Positions 36,314-44,830 of a stretch of 64,000 nt of DNA are shown here, one piece after another. Origin of the DNA: Microbispora rosea subsp. aerata (GTDB taxonomy: Bacteria > Actinomycetota > Actinomycetes > Streptosporangiales > Streptosporangiaceae); assembly GCF_014647835.1 (NCBI RefSeq), contig NZ_BMPY01000025.1, forward strand, positions 1 through 64,000. Direction: 5' to 3'. Under the pieces are notes generated by a model. The model did no database searches and was not told where the DNA came from. It worked only from the letters and a program-made list of their open reading frames with translations. The position numbers were made by a program, and so were the translations under genes. Within the stretch, counting starts at the first letter, position 1, and the number at the start of each line of letters is the position of its first letter.

Positions 36314-37194
36314 GCAGGCAGTTCACCGCCTCCCCGGCCTCGGACGAGGCGTACGCCCTCGGCGAGGGCCCGGTGTGGGACCCCGCCAGGCGGCGCCTGC
36401 TGTGGGTGGACATCGACGCCGGCGCGGTGCACGAGGGACGACTCGACCTCGCCACGGGCAAGGTGGACGCCGTCGCGGCGCACACCTTCGGCGGCACGGT
36501 GGGCGCGGTGGCCGTCTCGGCCGCCGGCGATCTCGTCGTCGCCGAGCGCGAGGTGCTCACCCGGGTCGACACCGCCGGCCGCCGCACCGAGCTCGCCCGG
36601 GTGCTGCCCCCCGGCGTACGCAGCAGGCTGAACGACGGCGCGGTGGATCCGGCCGGGCGTTTCCTGATCGGCAGCATGGCCCTGGACGACCGGGAGGGCC
36701 GGGAGGTGCTGGCCCGCCTCGACGGCACGGCCTGCGTCGTCCTCGACGACGATCTGACCCTGTCGAACGGCCTGGCCTGGAGTCCCGGGGGCGACCGCCT
36801 CTACAGCATCGACAGCACCCCGCACGTGGTGTGGGAGCGCGACTACGACCCGGTCACCGGCAAGACCGGCCCGCGGCGGGAGGCGTTCCGGCTCACCGGC
36901 GGCATGCCCGACGGCATGTGCGCCGACGCCGAGGGCAACCTGTGGATCGCCGTGTTCGGCGGCGGACGGGTCGAGTGCCGCGATCCGGGCGGGCGTCTGC
37001 TCGCCACGGTCGAGGTGGACGCGCCGAACGTGACCTGTCCCGCCTTCGCCGGGCCGGACCTCGACGTCCTCGTGATCACCACGGCCGGCGGCGGCGCCGG
37101 CGCGGCCGGGCGCTCGGGGGCCGGGCGTCTGTTCACCGCCCGAGTCGGCGTACGCGGCCTGGCGACGCCCTACTGGGTGCCGCCCCGGTCATGA
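36310..37194 (+). CDS. SMP-30/gluconolactonase-family protein
   Basis: A 294-residue six-bladed beta-propeller. Family markers: EGPVWDPARRRLLWVDID at the N-terminus (metal-binding Glu), RLNDGAVDPAGRFLIGSM (Asn/Asp), LSNGLAWSPGGDRLYSIDS (catalytic Asn and Asp) and GMPDGMCADAEGNLWIAVF. These enzymes hydrolyse sugar lactones such as gluconolactone or xylonolactone, with Ca or Zn. GGAGG lies six bases before the ATG. Confidence 0.92.
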   Translation: MSRQFTASPASDEAYALGEGPVWDPARRRLLWVDIDAGAVHEGRLDLATGKVDAVAAHTFGGTVGAVAVSAAGDLVVAEREVLTRVDTAGRRTELARVLPPGVRSRLNDGAVDPAGRFLIGSMALDDREGREVLARLDGTACVVLDDDLTLSNGLAWSPGGDRLYSIDSTPHVVWERDYDPVTGKTGPRREAFRLTGGMPDGMCADAEGNLWIAVFGGGRVECRDPGGRLLATVEVDAPNVTCPAFAGPDLDVLVITTAGGGAGAAGRSGAGRLFTARVGVRGLATPYWVPPRS

Positions 37195-37614
37195 GCCGGC
37201 CCCGGCGTCGCGGGCCGGCCGCGGCGTGGGCGTTCGACCTGGTCAGGCCCGGAGTCCGGGTAGTCTGTACCGGTCCCGCGGGGTCCCCTGGCCGCAGCGG
37301 CACCCGCGGCCGCGCGCCCGGGGACGTCACCGCCGCCGGCGTGCCCGGCGGATCGGCCGGTCTCGCCGGGATCACCGAGACGCAGCGGATCGGCCGGCCT
37401 CGCGGCACCGTCGAGGCGTACGCGGGCGGCCCGGACGACGCCCGCCCGCTTGTGACCGCCACGGCCGGCCCGGACGACGTCTTGGCCGGCCCGGACGACA
37501 CCGCGGACGTGCCGGCCGTACCCCGCCCGGCCGGAGCGGGTCCGGGCCCGAAGATCAACATCGATCCCCGGCGGCAGAGGCGCACCTGCGCCTCCGGACG
37601 GAAGCGTTGAGATC
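37195..37614. other. 420-bp stretch without supported gene
   Basis: A plus-strand frame starting by ATGA overlap with the SMP-30 stop runs to 37610, but its composition (Gly/Pro/Arg with GPDD repeats) argues against a protein. Minus-strand frames are no better. Tandem GGCCCGGACGAC-type repeats lie near 37430-37505. Confidence 0.45.
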
Positions 37615-40539
37615 ATGAGCCTTACCGATGCCGAACCGCGGCGGTTGACGCCGCCGGACCCCGCCGTGCTGGCGGCGGTGGAGGCCGCCGTCCCCGGGAT
37701 CACCCGGGCCCGGGCGAGCGACCGGCTCGGGCTGGCACACGACGCCTCGCACTACCTGCTGACCCCGCAGGCCGTGCTGGTTCCGGAGAGCGCCGCGCAG
37801 GTGGCGGCGCTGATGCGCACCGGGCTGCCGCTGACCTTCCGGTCCGGCGGCACCAGCCTGAGCGGGCAGGGCGTGAGCGAGCACCTGCTCGTCGACACCC
37901 GCAGGCATTTCCGGGGGATCGAGGTGCTCGACGGCGGCGCCCGCGTCCGGGTGCAGCCGGGGGCCGTGCTCCGTCAGGTCAACGCCCGGCTCGCCGCCTA
38001 CGGCCGCAAGCTGGGCCCCGACCCGGCCAGCGAGTCGGCGTGCACGATCGGCGGGGTCGTCGCCAACAACTCCAGCGGGATGACCTGCGGCACCCACGCC
38101 AACACCTACCGGACGCTGGAGTCGATGACGCTGGTGCTGCCCGGCGGCACCGTGATCGACACCGGCGCGCCCGACGCCGACGCGCGCCTGCGCGCCCTCG
38201 AACCCGCCCTCGCCGAGGGCCTGGTGCGGCTGCGCGACCGCATCCGCGGCAACCCCGACTCCGTACGCCGGATCAAGGCGCAGTTCTCCCTCAAGAACAC
38301 GATGGGCTACGGCCTCAACAGCTTCCTCGACCACGACTCCCCCGCCCAGATCCTCGCTCACCTGGTCGTCGGCAGCGAGGGCACGCTGGCGTTCGTCGCG
38401 GAGGCCGTGCTGCGGACGGTGCCGCTGCACCGCCTGGCCGCGACCGGCCTGGTGGTCTTCCCGACGCTGCGGGAGGCGATGGCCGCCGTGCCGGAGATCG
38501 TCGAGGCCGGGCCGGCCGCCGTCGAGCTGCTCGACGCCGAGTCGCTGCGGGTGGCCGCCACGGACCCCGGCGCCGACGACGTGCTGCGCACGCTGAAGGT
38601 GGGCGACCACGCGGCGCTGCTGGTGGAGTGGCAGGAGTCCGATCCCGAGCCGCTGGCCGCCCGCGAGCGGGAGGCCGCGCGGGTCTTCTCCCGGCTGAAC
38701 CTGGCCGCTCCGGCGCGGCTGAGCGGGGACACCGCCGGCCGGGCGGCCCTGTGGCGGATCCGCAAGAACCTGTACGCCGCGGTCGCCAGCGCCCGGCCCA
38801 GCGGCACGACGGCGCTGCTCGAGGACGTGGCCGTCCCGGTGCCCGCCCTGGCCGATCTGTGCGGCGACCTGGCCGAGCTGTTCGCGAAGCACAGGTACGA
38901 ACGCAGCGTGATCTTCGGGCACGCCAAGGACGGCAACCTGCACTTCATGCTGAACGAGCGCTTCGGCACCGGCCTCGACCGCTACGCCGAGTTCACCGAG
39001 GAGATGGTCGACGCCGTGCTCGGGCGCGGCGGCACCCTCAAGGCCGAGCACGGCACCGGACGGGTCATGGCCCCCTTCGTGCGCCGCCAGTACGGCGACG
39101 AGCTGTACGAGGTCATGCGGGAGGTCAAGCGGTTGTGCGACCCCGCGGGCACCCTCAACCCCGGCGTCGTGCTCACCGACGATCCGCGGGCGCATCTGCG
39201 CGACCTCAAGACCGTCGCCGGCGTCGAGCCCGAGGTCGACCGGTGCGTGGAGTGCGGCTACTGCGAGCCGGTGTGCCCGAGCCGGGACCTCACCACCACC
39301 CCGCGTCAGCGGATCGTGCTGCGCCGCGAGATGGCCGCCGCCCTGGCGGCGGGCGACGAGGCGCTCGCCCGGCGGCTGGAGGAGGAGTACGGCTACGACG
39401 CCGTCGACACCTGCGCCGTGGACGGCATGTGCGCCACCGCGTGCCCGGTGCTGATCAACACCGGCGACCTCACCAAGCGCCTGCGCGGCGAACGGCACGG
39501 GCGCGCGGCGCGGGCGGGCTGGAAGACCGCCGCGAAGCACTGGGGCGCGGTGACCCGTGCCATGGACCTCGCCATGGACGCGGCCGCCGCCGCCCCGGCC
39601 GGGCTCGTCGAGGGCGCGAGCCGGGCGGCGCGCAGGGTCGGCGACCCCGACGCCGTCCCGCAGTGGAGCCGCGACCTGCCGCGCGGCGGCACCCCCCGGC
39701 GTCCCGCGCCGCTCCGGGAGGCCGACGCCGTTTACGTGCCGTCGTGCCTGAACACCGTGTTCGGCCCGGCCGACGGTGGTCCCGGGGTCATGGCCGCGGT
39801 ACGACGGCTGGCCGAGCGGGCCGGTCTGCGCCTGCACGTGCCGGAGGGCGTCGGGAACCTGTGCTGTGCCACGCCCTGGTCGTCCAAGGGCTTCGGCGAG
39901 GGCTACGCGGTGATGCGCCGCCGGGTGCGTGAGGCGCTCCTGGCGGCGACCGACGGCGGCCGGCTACCGGTGATCAGCGACGCCGCCTCCTGCACGGAAG
40001 GCTTCGAACGCCTCGTGGCCGCCGCGGAGTCCGTACGGCCGGAAGGCGCGGGCGTGGAAACAGGGGACACCACAAGCACGCGGGGACCTGCCGCGGGGGT
40101 TGTGCGGGGACCGGACGCCCCGGTCATCCGGGTGCTCGACGCCGTGGCCTTCGTGGCGGAGCACGTGCTGCCGCGGCTGCCGCGGCCGCCGGAGGACCGC
40201 AAGCCGGCCTCGCTCGCCCTGCACCCGACCTGTTCGTCCGTCCGCCTCGGCCTCGATGCCGCGATCGCCGCGATCGCCGAGGCGGTGGCCGGGGAGGTCG
40301 TCGTCCCCGAGGGATGGCAGTGCTGCGCCTTCGCCGGCGACCGGGGTCTGCTGCATCCGGAGCTGACCGCCTCCGCCACCCGTGCCGAGGCCGCGTCCGT
40401 GGCCGAGGGCGGCTTCGCCGCGCACGCGTCGGTCAACCGCACGTGCGAGATCGGCATGACCCGCGCCACCGGAAAGACCTACCACCACCTGCTCGAACTG
40501 CTCGACCAGGTCACGGGCGGGGACGCGCGCGGCGGCTGA
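37615..40539 (+). CDS. FAD-linked and Fe-S D-2-hydroxyacid (D-lactate-type) dehydrogenase
   Basis: A 974-residue two-part oxidoreductase. N-terminal half: FAD-binding 4 domain (PLTFRSGGTSLSGQGVS, ACTIGGVVANNSSGM) and FAD-oxidase C domain ending KAEHGTGR...LNPGVVL. C-terminal half: two 4Fe-4S clusters (CVECGYCEPVCP near 544; CAVDGMCATACP near 599), then two Cys-rich CCG-type regions (NLCCATPW, WQCCAFAGDRG). This is the one-chain equivalent of GlcD plus GlcF/LldE, oxidising D-lactate or another D-2-hydroxyacid and passing electrons to the respiratory chain. Near 680-690 and 810-840 there are small low-complexity insertions. Confidence 0.92.
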   Translation: MSLTDAEPRRLTPPDPAVLAAVEAAVPGITRARASDRLGLAHDASHYLLTPQAVLVPESAAQVAALMRTGLPLTFRSGGTSLSGQGVSEHLLVDTRRHFRGIEVLDGGARVRVQPGAVLRQVNARLAAYGRKLGPDPASESACTIGGVVANNSSGMTCGTHANTYRTLESMTLVLPGGTVIDTGAPDADARLRALEPALAEGLVRLRDRIRGNPDSVRRIKAQFSLKNTMGYGLNSFLDHDSPAQILAHLVVGSEGTLAFVAEAVLRTVPLHRLAATGLVVFPTLREAMAAVPEIVEAGPAAVELLDAESLRVAATDPGADDVLRTLKVGDHAALLVEWQESDPEPLAAREREAARVFSRLNLAAPARLSGDTAGRAALWRIRKNLYAAVASARPSGTTALLEDVAVPVPALADLCGDLAELFAKHRYERSVIFGHAKDGNLHFMLNERFGTGLDRYAEFTEEMVDAVLGRGGTLKAEHGTGRVMAPFVRRQYGDELYEVMREVKRLCDPAGTLNPGVVLTDDPRAHLRDLKTVAGVEPEVDRCVECGYCEPVCPSRDLTTTPRQRIVLRREMAAALAAGDEALARRLEEEYGYDAVDTCAVDGMCATACPVLINTGDLTKRLRGERHGRAARAGWKTAAKHWGAVTRAMDLAMDAAAAAPAGLVEGASRAARRVGDPDAVPQWSRDLPRGGTPRRPAPLREADAVYVPSCLNTVFGPADGGPGVMAAVRRLAERAGLRLHVPEGVGNLCCATPWSSKGFGEGYAVMRRRVREALLAATDGGRLPVISDAASCTEGFERLVAAAESVRPEGAGVETGDTTSTRGPAAGVVRGPDAPVIRVLDAVAFVAEHVLPRLPRPPEDRKPASLALHPTCSSVRLGLDAAIAAIAEAVAGEVVVPEGWQCCAFAGDRGLLHPELTASATRAEAASVAEGGFAAHASVNRTCEIGMTRATGKTYHHLLELLDQVTGGDARGG

Positions 40540-40542
40540 CGG

Positions 40543-41079
40543 TCACAGGTCCGCCGGGCGGGCCCGGAGGATGCGCGACAGCAGGGCCGTCATCCGCTCG
40601 CGCTCGTCGGGACCGAGGCAGGCGAACCACTCCCGCTCCCTGCGGGCCTGCTCGGCGAAGGCCTCGCGCACGGCCGCCTCGCCTTCCGGCGTGAGCGCGA
40701 CCACCACGGCGCGGCCGTCGTCCGGCACCGGCCTGCGCTCGACCAGTCCGCCGCGTTCCAGGGTGTTGACGACGTTGGTCACCGCGGACCGCGACATGGC
40801 GGAGATCTCGGCGAGCCGTACGGGCTGGGTGGGGCCGAGCAGCCAGAGCTTGAACATCAGCCGGAACCCGGCCAGCGTCAGGCCGCGCGGCCGGTGGATC
40901 CTGGTCTCCAGGTCGGTGACCAGCAGGTAGGAGAGCTGGAGCAGGTGGTAGGCCAGCGCGAACGCCTCGGCGTCGGCCGGGGGCGGCATGTTCGCCAGGC
41001 GATTGCGCGCGTACGCGGCATACCGCAGGTCCGGTGGCTCGTCGCCGAGGTCGGGTCGGATTCCGGGCTCGCTGTTCAC
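40543..41079 (-). CDS. MarR-family transcriptional regulator
   Basis: A 178-residue MarR protein: dimerisation helix (AFALAYHLLQLSYLLV), winged helix (PVRLAEISAMSRSAVTNVVN, LERGGLVERRPVPDDGRAVVV) and C-terminal helices. It starts at GTG 41079 and is divergent from a FAD monooxygenase gene. A long palindrome at 41111-41144 lies between them, so it most likely represses both until an aromatic or related ligand binds. The N-terminal 35 residues are an extension. Confidence 0.92.
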   Translation of the reverse strand: MNSEPGIRPDLGDEPPDLRYAAYARNRLANMPPPADAEAFALAYHLLQLSYLLVTDLETRIHRPRGLTLAGFRLMFKLWLLGPTQPVRLAEISAMSRSAVTNVVNTLERGGLVERRPVPDDGRAVVVALTPEGEAAVREAFAEQARREREWFACLGPDERERMTALLSRILRARPADL

Positions 41080-41110
41080 CGGACAAGTCTTGCGCAGTCA
41101 CACCGGGGAC

Positions 41111-41144
41111 TGTGAAGATCGTTATGGCCATAACAACTTTCACA
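41111..41144. promoter_or_regulatory. 34-bp palindromic MarR operator
   Basis: The core GTTATGGCCATAAC (41121-41134) is a perfect 14-bp palindrome, flanked by TGTGAA on the left and TTCACA on the right, giving a 34-bp site with three mismatched pairs. CCGGGG and CCCCGG extend the symmetry further. It lies between the divergent MarR and monooxygenase starts, the usual place for a MarR operator. Confidence 0.75.
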
Positions 41145-41157
41145 CCCCGGAGGTGCT

Positions 41158-42339
41158 GTGCGCATCGTCATCGCCGGAGCGGGCATCGGCGGGCTGACCA
41201 CCGCGCTGAGCCTGCACGCGGCCGGGTTCGAGGACGTGACCGTGCACGAGGCCGCTCCCGAGATCCGGCCGCTGGGCGTCGGGATCAACCTCCTCCCCCA
41301 CGCCGTACGCGAGCTGACCGAGCTGGGCCTGGCCGACCGGCTCGCCCGGATCGGCGTCGCGACGGCGGAGCTGGCCTACTTCAACCGGTACGGCACGCTG
41401 ATCTGGTCCGAGCCCAGGGGCCTGGCCGCGGGCTACGCCTGGCCGCAATACTCCGTCCACCGCGGGAGGCTGCAGATGATGCTGCTGGACGCGGTGATCG
41501 AGCGGCTCGGCCCGGACGCCGTACGGACCGGCAGCCGGATCACCGGCCCCGGCGACGAGGACCTGCTGATCGGCGCGGACGGGATCCACTCGGCCGTCCG
41601 CGCCCACTTCTACCCCGACGAGGGCCCGCCGCCGTGGAACGGGCTGGTCCTGTGGCGGGGCATCACCTACGGCGAGCCGTTCCTGACCGGCCGGTCCATG
41701 ATCATGGCCGGGGACGGAACGCAGAAGTTCGTCGCCTACCCGATCGAGATCGGCGAGCGCACGCTGATCAACTGGATCGCCGAACGCCCGCTCGACGGCG
41801 AGGCCCCGGACCGCGGCAACTGGAACCGCCCCGCCGACCTCGCCGAGATCGGCAGGCACTTCGCCGACTGGCGCTTCGACTGGCTCGACGTGCCGGGGAT
41901 CATCGCCGGGGCCGAGGCCGCGTACGAGTACCCGATGGTGGACCGCGACCCGCTCCCCCGCTGGACCTTCGACCGGGTCACGCTGCTCGGCGACGCCGCG
42001 CACGCCATGTATCCGATCGGATCCAACGGCGCCTCCCAGGCGATCATCGACGCCCGGGTGCTGGCGTACTTCCTCGCGCGGGGCGACCTCGCGGCGTACG
42101 AGGAAACGCGCCGCCCGGCCACGACGGCGCTGCAGCTGTCGAACCGGCAGATGGGCCCGGAGATCGTCATGAAGCTCGCCCACGAACGCGCGCCCGACGG
42201 ATTCGACGACATCGAGCAGGTCATCCCCCACGCGGAGCTGGCGGAGATCGCCGCGTCCTACAAGCGCACCGCCGGGTTCGACCCCGTCTCGCTCAACTCG
42301 CGCCCCTCGTGGAACGTCGATCGGAGTGTCGCCTCGTGA
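41158..42339 (+). CDS. FAD-dependent monooxygenase (aromatic hydroxylase type)
   Basis: A 393-residue single-component flavoprotein monooxygenase. It has the N-terminal dinucleotide fold GAGIGGLTTALSLHAAG, the DG motif GADGIHSAVRAHF and the GD motif VTLLGDAAHAMYPIGSNGAS. Relatives hydroxylate salicylate, phenazines or similar aromatics with NAD(P)H and O2. The GTG start has CCGGAGGTG close upstream. It is first in a three-gene operon with DUF3237 and CocE-type genes. Confidence 0.92.
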   Translation: MRIVIAGAGIGGLTTALSLHAAGFEDVTVHEAAPEIRPLGVGINLLPHAVRELTELGLADRLARIGVATAELAYFNRYGTLIWSEPRGLAAGYAWPQYSVHRGRLQMMLLDAVIERLGPDAVRTGSRITGPGDEDLLIGADGIHSAVRAHFYPDEGPPPWNGLVLWRGITYGEPFLTGRSMIMAGDGTQKFVAYPIEIGERTLINWIAERPLDGEAPDRGNWNRPADLAEIGRHFADWRFDWLDVPGIIAGAEAAYEYPMVDRDPLPRWTFDRVTLLGDAAHAMYPIGSNGASQAIIDARVLAYFLARGDLAAYEETRRPATTALQLSNRQMGPEIVMKLAHERAPDGFDDIEQVIPHAELAEIAASYKRTAGFDPVSLNSRPSWNVDRSVAS

Positions 42340-42785
42340 ACCTGGAACCCCTGGCCACCTTCCACGTGGAGCTCGAACCCGTGCTCGACCTCGGCGACTC
42401 GCAGTGGGGACGCCGCCGCGTGGTCGCCATCGCGGGCGGCACGTTCGACGGTCCCCGCCTGTCGGGCACGGTGCTGCCGGGCGGGGCCGACTGGCAGGTC
42501 GTCCACGCCGACGGCATGATCAGCATCGACACCCGTTACACGCTGCGCACGCACGACGGAGCGCATGTCTACATCACCACCAGCGGGGTCCGGCACGGCT
42601 CCCCCGAGGTGCTCGACCGCCTCGCGCGAGGCGAGGACGTGGACCCGGCGGAGTACTACTTCCGGCTGTTTTGCCGCTTCGAGACCGGCGACGAGCGATA
42701 TCTGTGGCTCAACCGCACGCTCGCCGTGGCCTCGGCCGCCCGCGCGGCCACCGCCGTACGCTACGACGCCTACGCCCTGACCTGA
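42336..42785 (+). CDS. DUF3237 protein
   Basis: A 149-residue beta-barrel protein of the DUF3237 family: FHVELEPVLDLGDSQWGRR, AGGTFDGPRLSGTVLPGGADW, then ISIDTRYTLRTHDGAHVYI and YYFRLFCRFETGDERYLWLN. The family is often found beside flavoprotein oxygenases and hydrolases in aromatic catabolism; its activity is unproven. It starts by GTGA overlap with the monooxygenase gene. Confidence 0.9.
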   Translation: MNLEPLATFHVELEPVLDLGDSQWGRRRVVAIAGGTFDGPRLSGTVLPGGADWQVVHADGMISIDTRYTLRTHDGAHVYITTSGVRHGSPEVLDRLARGEDVDPAEYYFRLFCRFETGDERYLWLNRTLAVASAARAATAVRYDAYALT

Positions 42786-42795
42786 GGAGGCCCCC

Positions 42796-44388
42796 ATGCC
42801 GGCGCCCGGCGTCTCGCCGCTCACGGCCGTCGTCGAGCACGACACCCCCATGCCCATGCGGGACGGCACCGTCCTGCGCGGCACCGTCCACCGGCCCGCC
42901 GACGGCGGGCCGTTCCCGGCGCTGCTCATGCGCTCGCCGTACGGCGAGGAGTCGTTCCGGTCCGCACCGGTGGCCCCCGCGCTGCGGGCGGGGTTCGCGG
43001 TCGTGCTGCAGCACTGCCGGGGACGCGGGACAAGCGACGGCGAGTTCCGGCCGTGGGTGAACGAGGGCGCGGACGGCCACGACACCATCGCCTGGATCAC
43101 CGCGCAGCCCTGGTCGAACGGCGAGGTCGTGATGAGCGGCAACTCCTACCTCGCCGGGTGCGCGCTGCAGGCGGCGGCGACCCGCCCGCCGGGGCTGAAG
43201 GCCGTGGTCGCCTCGATGACGCCGCACGACTTCCACGACGGCCTGAAATATCACGGCGGGGCCTTCGCGCTGGGGTCGGCGCTCAACTGGGGCGCGCTGC
43301 AGGCGATGCTCGGGCTGCAGCGCGCCGCGGAGGCGGGCGGGGACGTCGCCGCGGAGGCCGCCGCGCTCCTTCGCGTGATGAACGACCAGGACACCGCGGC
43401 ACACACCCTGCCGGTGAGTGACATCCCGGGCATTCCGTGGTGGCGCGACTGGACCACCCACGTGGAGCGTGACGCGTACTGGCAGGAGCTGGCCGAGACC
43501 CTGCGCCACGACCGCATCGAGGTGCCGGTCATGCACGTCGCGGGCTGGTTCGACCTGTTCCTGGCGGGGACGCTGGAGAACCACCGTCTCCTGGGCGGCC
43601 CTCTGGTGATCGGGCCCTGGTCCCACCTCGCGCCGGGCGCCACGGGCGCCGGGCGGCTGCACTTCGGCGGCGCCGCCTCCGCACAGGCGATCGGGCTGGA
43701 GCAGCGTCAGCTCGCGTTCCTGAAGGGCGAGGACACCGGCCCCGCCGTGAAGATCTTCGTGATGGGCGACGACGTCTGGCGGGACGAGGAGGCCTGGCCG
43801 CTCGCCCGCGCCGTCGAGACGCCCTACTACCTCCACGCGGACGGACTGCTGTCGCCCGAGCCGCCCACGGCGCCGGAGCCGGCGACCTTCACCTTCGACC
43901 CGCGCGACCCGGTCCCGACCGTCGGCGGACCGACCCTGCTGGCCGACCCCACCAACGTCGGGCCCCAGGACCAGCGTGACGTGGAGCGGCGGCCCGACGT
44001 GCTCTGCTACTCGACCGAGGTGCTCGCCTCCGACGTCGAGGTGACGGGCCCGGTGTCGGTGACCCTGCACGCGGAGACCTCCGCGGCCTCGACCGACTGG
44101 ACGGCCAAGCTCGTGGACGTGTATCCGGACGGCCGGGCGATGAGCGTGATCGACGGCATCGTCCGCGTTCACGGGTCCTCCGGGACGTTCACCATCGACC
44201 TGGTCGCGACCAGCCAGGTCTTCAAGGCCGGTCACCGGATCCGGGTGGAGGTCTCCAGCTCGAACTTCCCCCGCTTCGACCGCAACCCCGGCACCGGCCG
44301 CATGGACACGACCGAGGCCGGCCTAGTCGTCCAGCACCAGAAGGTCTTCCCCGACTCGTACATCACGCTGCCGATCGTCCCCCGCTGA
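42796..44388 (+). CDS. CocE/NonD-family alpha/beta hydrolase
   Basis: A 530-residue hydrolase of the X-Pro dipeptidyl-peptidase/cocaine-esterase family. Catalytic elements: nucleophile Ser in SGNSYLAG, Asp in AGWFDLFLAG and His in GPWSHLAPG. The C-terminal jelly-roll (DVEVTGPVSVTLHAETSAASTDW ... SSNFPRFDRNPGTG) is typical. The nucleophile turn has an extra Ala relative to the usual GxSYxG. Family members cut esters and acyl bonds, here probably releasing or using the product of the neighbouring monooxygenase. AGGAGG stands eight bases before the ATG. Confidence 0.92.
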   Translation: MPAPGVSPLTAVVEHDTPMPMRDGTVLRGTVHRPADGGPFPALLMRSPYGEESFRSAPVAPALRAGFAVVLQHCRGRGTSDGEFRPWVNEGADGHDTIAWITAQPWSNGEVVMSGNSYLAGCALQAAATRPPGLKAVVASMTPHDFHDGLKYHGGAFALGSALNWGALQAMLGLQRAAEAGGDVAAEAAALLRVMNDQDTAAHTLPVSDIPGIPWWRDWTTHVERDAYWQELAETLRHDRIEVPVMHVAGWFDLFLAGTLENHRLLGGPLVIGPWSHLAPGATGAGRLHFGGAASAQAIGLEQRQLAFLKGEDTGPAVKIFVMGDDVWRDEEAWPLARAVETPYYLHADGLLSPEPPTAPEPATFTFDPRDPVPTVGGPTLLADPTNVGPQDQRDVERRPDVLCYSTEVLASDVEVTGPVSVTLHAETSAASTDWTAKLVDVYPDGRAMSVIDGIVRVHGSSGTFTIDLVATSQVFKAGHRIRVEVSSSNFPRFDRNPGTGRMDTTEAGLVVQHQKVFPDSYITLPIVPR

Positions 44389-44431
44389 CCCCTGTCGCCG
44401 GTCTGGCATCGAACGGCCCGGCGGCGGGGCG

Positions 44432-44668
44432 TCAGAGTTCCCGGTCGAACAGCTCGTCAGGCGAGTCGGCCGTGGCGGCTGCCCGCAACCACGCCGCCAG
44501 CCGGTCGAGATCATGACATCTCCGGATCCTCTCAGAGACGTCCTCGGACACCTCGATGCCACGGGCCGACAACACAGTCAAGATCGCCTCGGCCTGTCCC
44601 TCCGCTCTGCCTTTCGCGATGTTGTCGCGGGCCCAGTCACTCAGGTACTCGTAGGTCTCTGTCTTCAC
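44432..44668 (-). pseudogene. duplicated 3' fragment of the Rpn-like gene
   Basis: A 78-codon frame (VKTETYEYLSDWARDN onward) almost identical to the last third of the gene at 44831-45712; it ends DELFDREL instead of DALLDDLP. It lacks the nuclease-like core. A GGAGG lies six bases before its GTG, so the stub could still be translated. It arose by tandem duplication with an offset of 399 bp. Confidence 0.75.
44455..44667. repeat. 213-bp direct repeat, copy 1
   Basis: Near-identical to 44854-45066, differing mainly by a CTGTCC/CCGCTC-type change near 44597. The near-identity indicates a recent duplication or gene conversion. Confidence 0.9.
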
Positions 44669-44830
44669 GCACTCCTCCAGAGCGCCGGAGCGGCGTTCAC
44701 CGCGAAACCCTCTACCCCGCGGACACCGGCAGCGAGGCATCGACTACGAGCTACGCCACCGCAGCCGTCGCGACCGCGAGTCGTGCGGTCTCCGCCAGGC
44801 GCCCAGTGCATGGGGCCACCAGCGGCGGCG

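Noticed and set aside
37191-37610. A 139-codon plus-strand frame that begins by ATGA overlap with the SMP-30 stop
   Set aside because: Almost entirely Gly/Pro/Arg/Asp low complexity with GPDD repeats and no ribosome-binding site of its own; not convincing as a protein despite the overlap.
37555-39837. A 760-codon minus-strand frame over the dehydrogenase gene
   Set aside because: Shadow of the FAD/Fe-S dehydrogenase; composition typical of antisense frames in GC-rich DNA.
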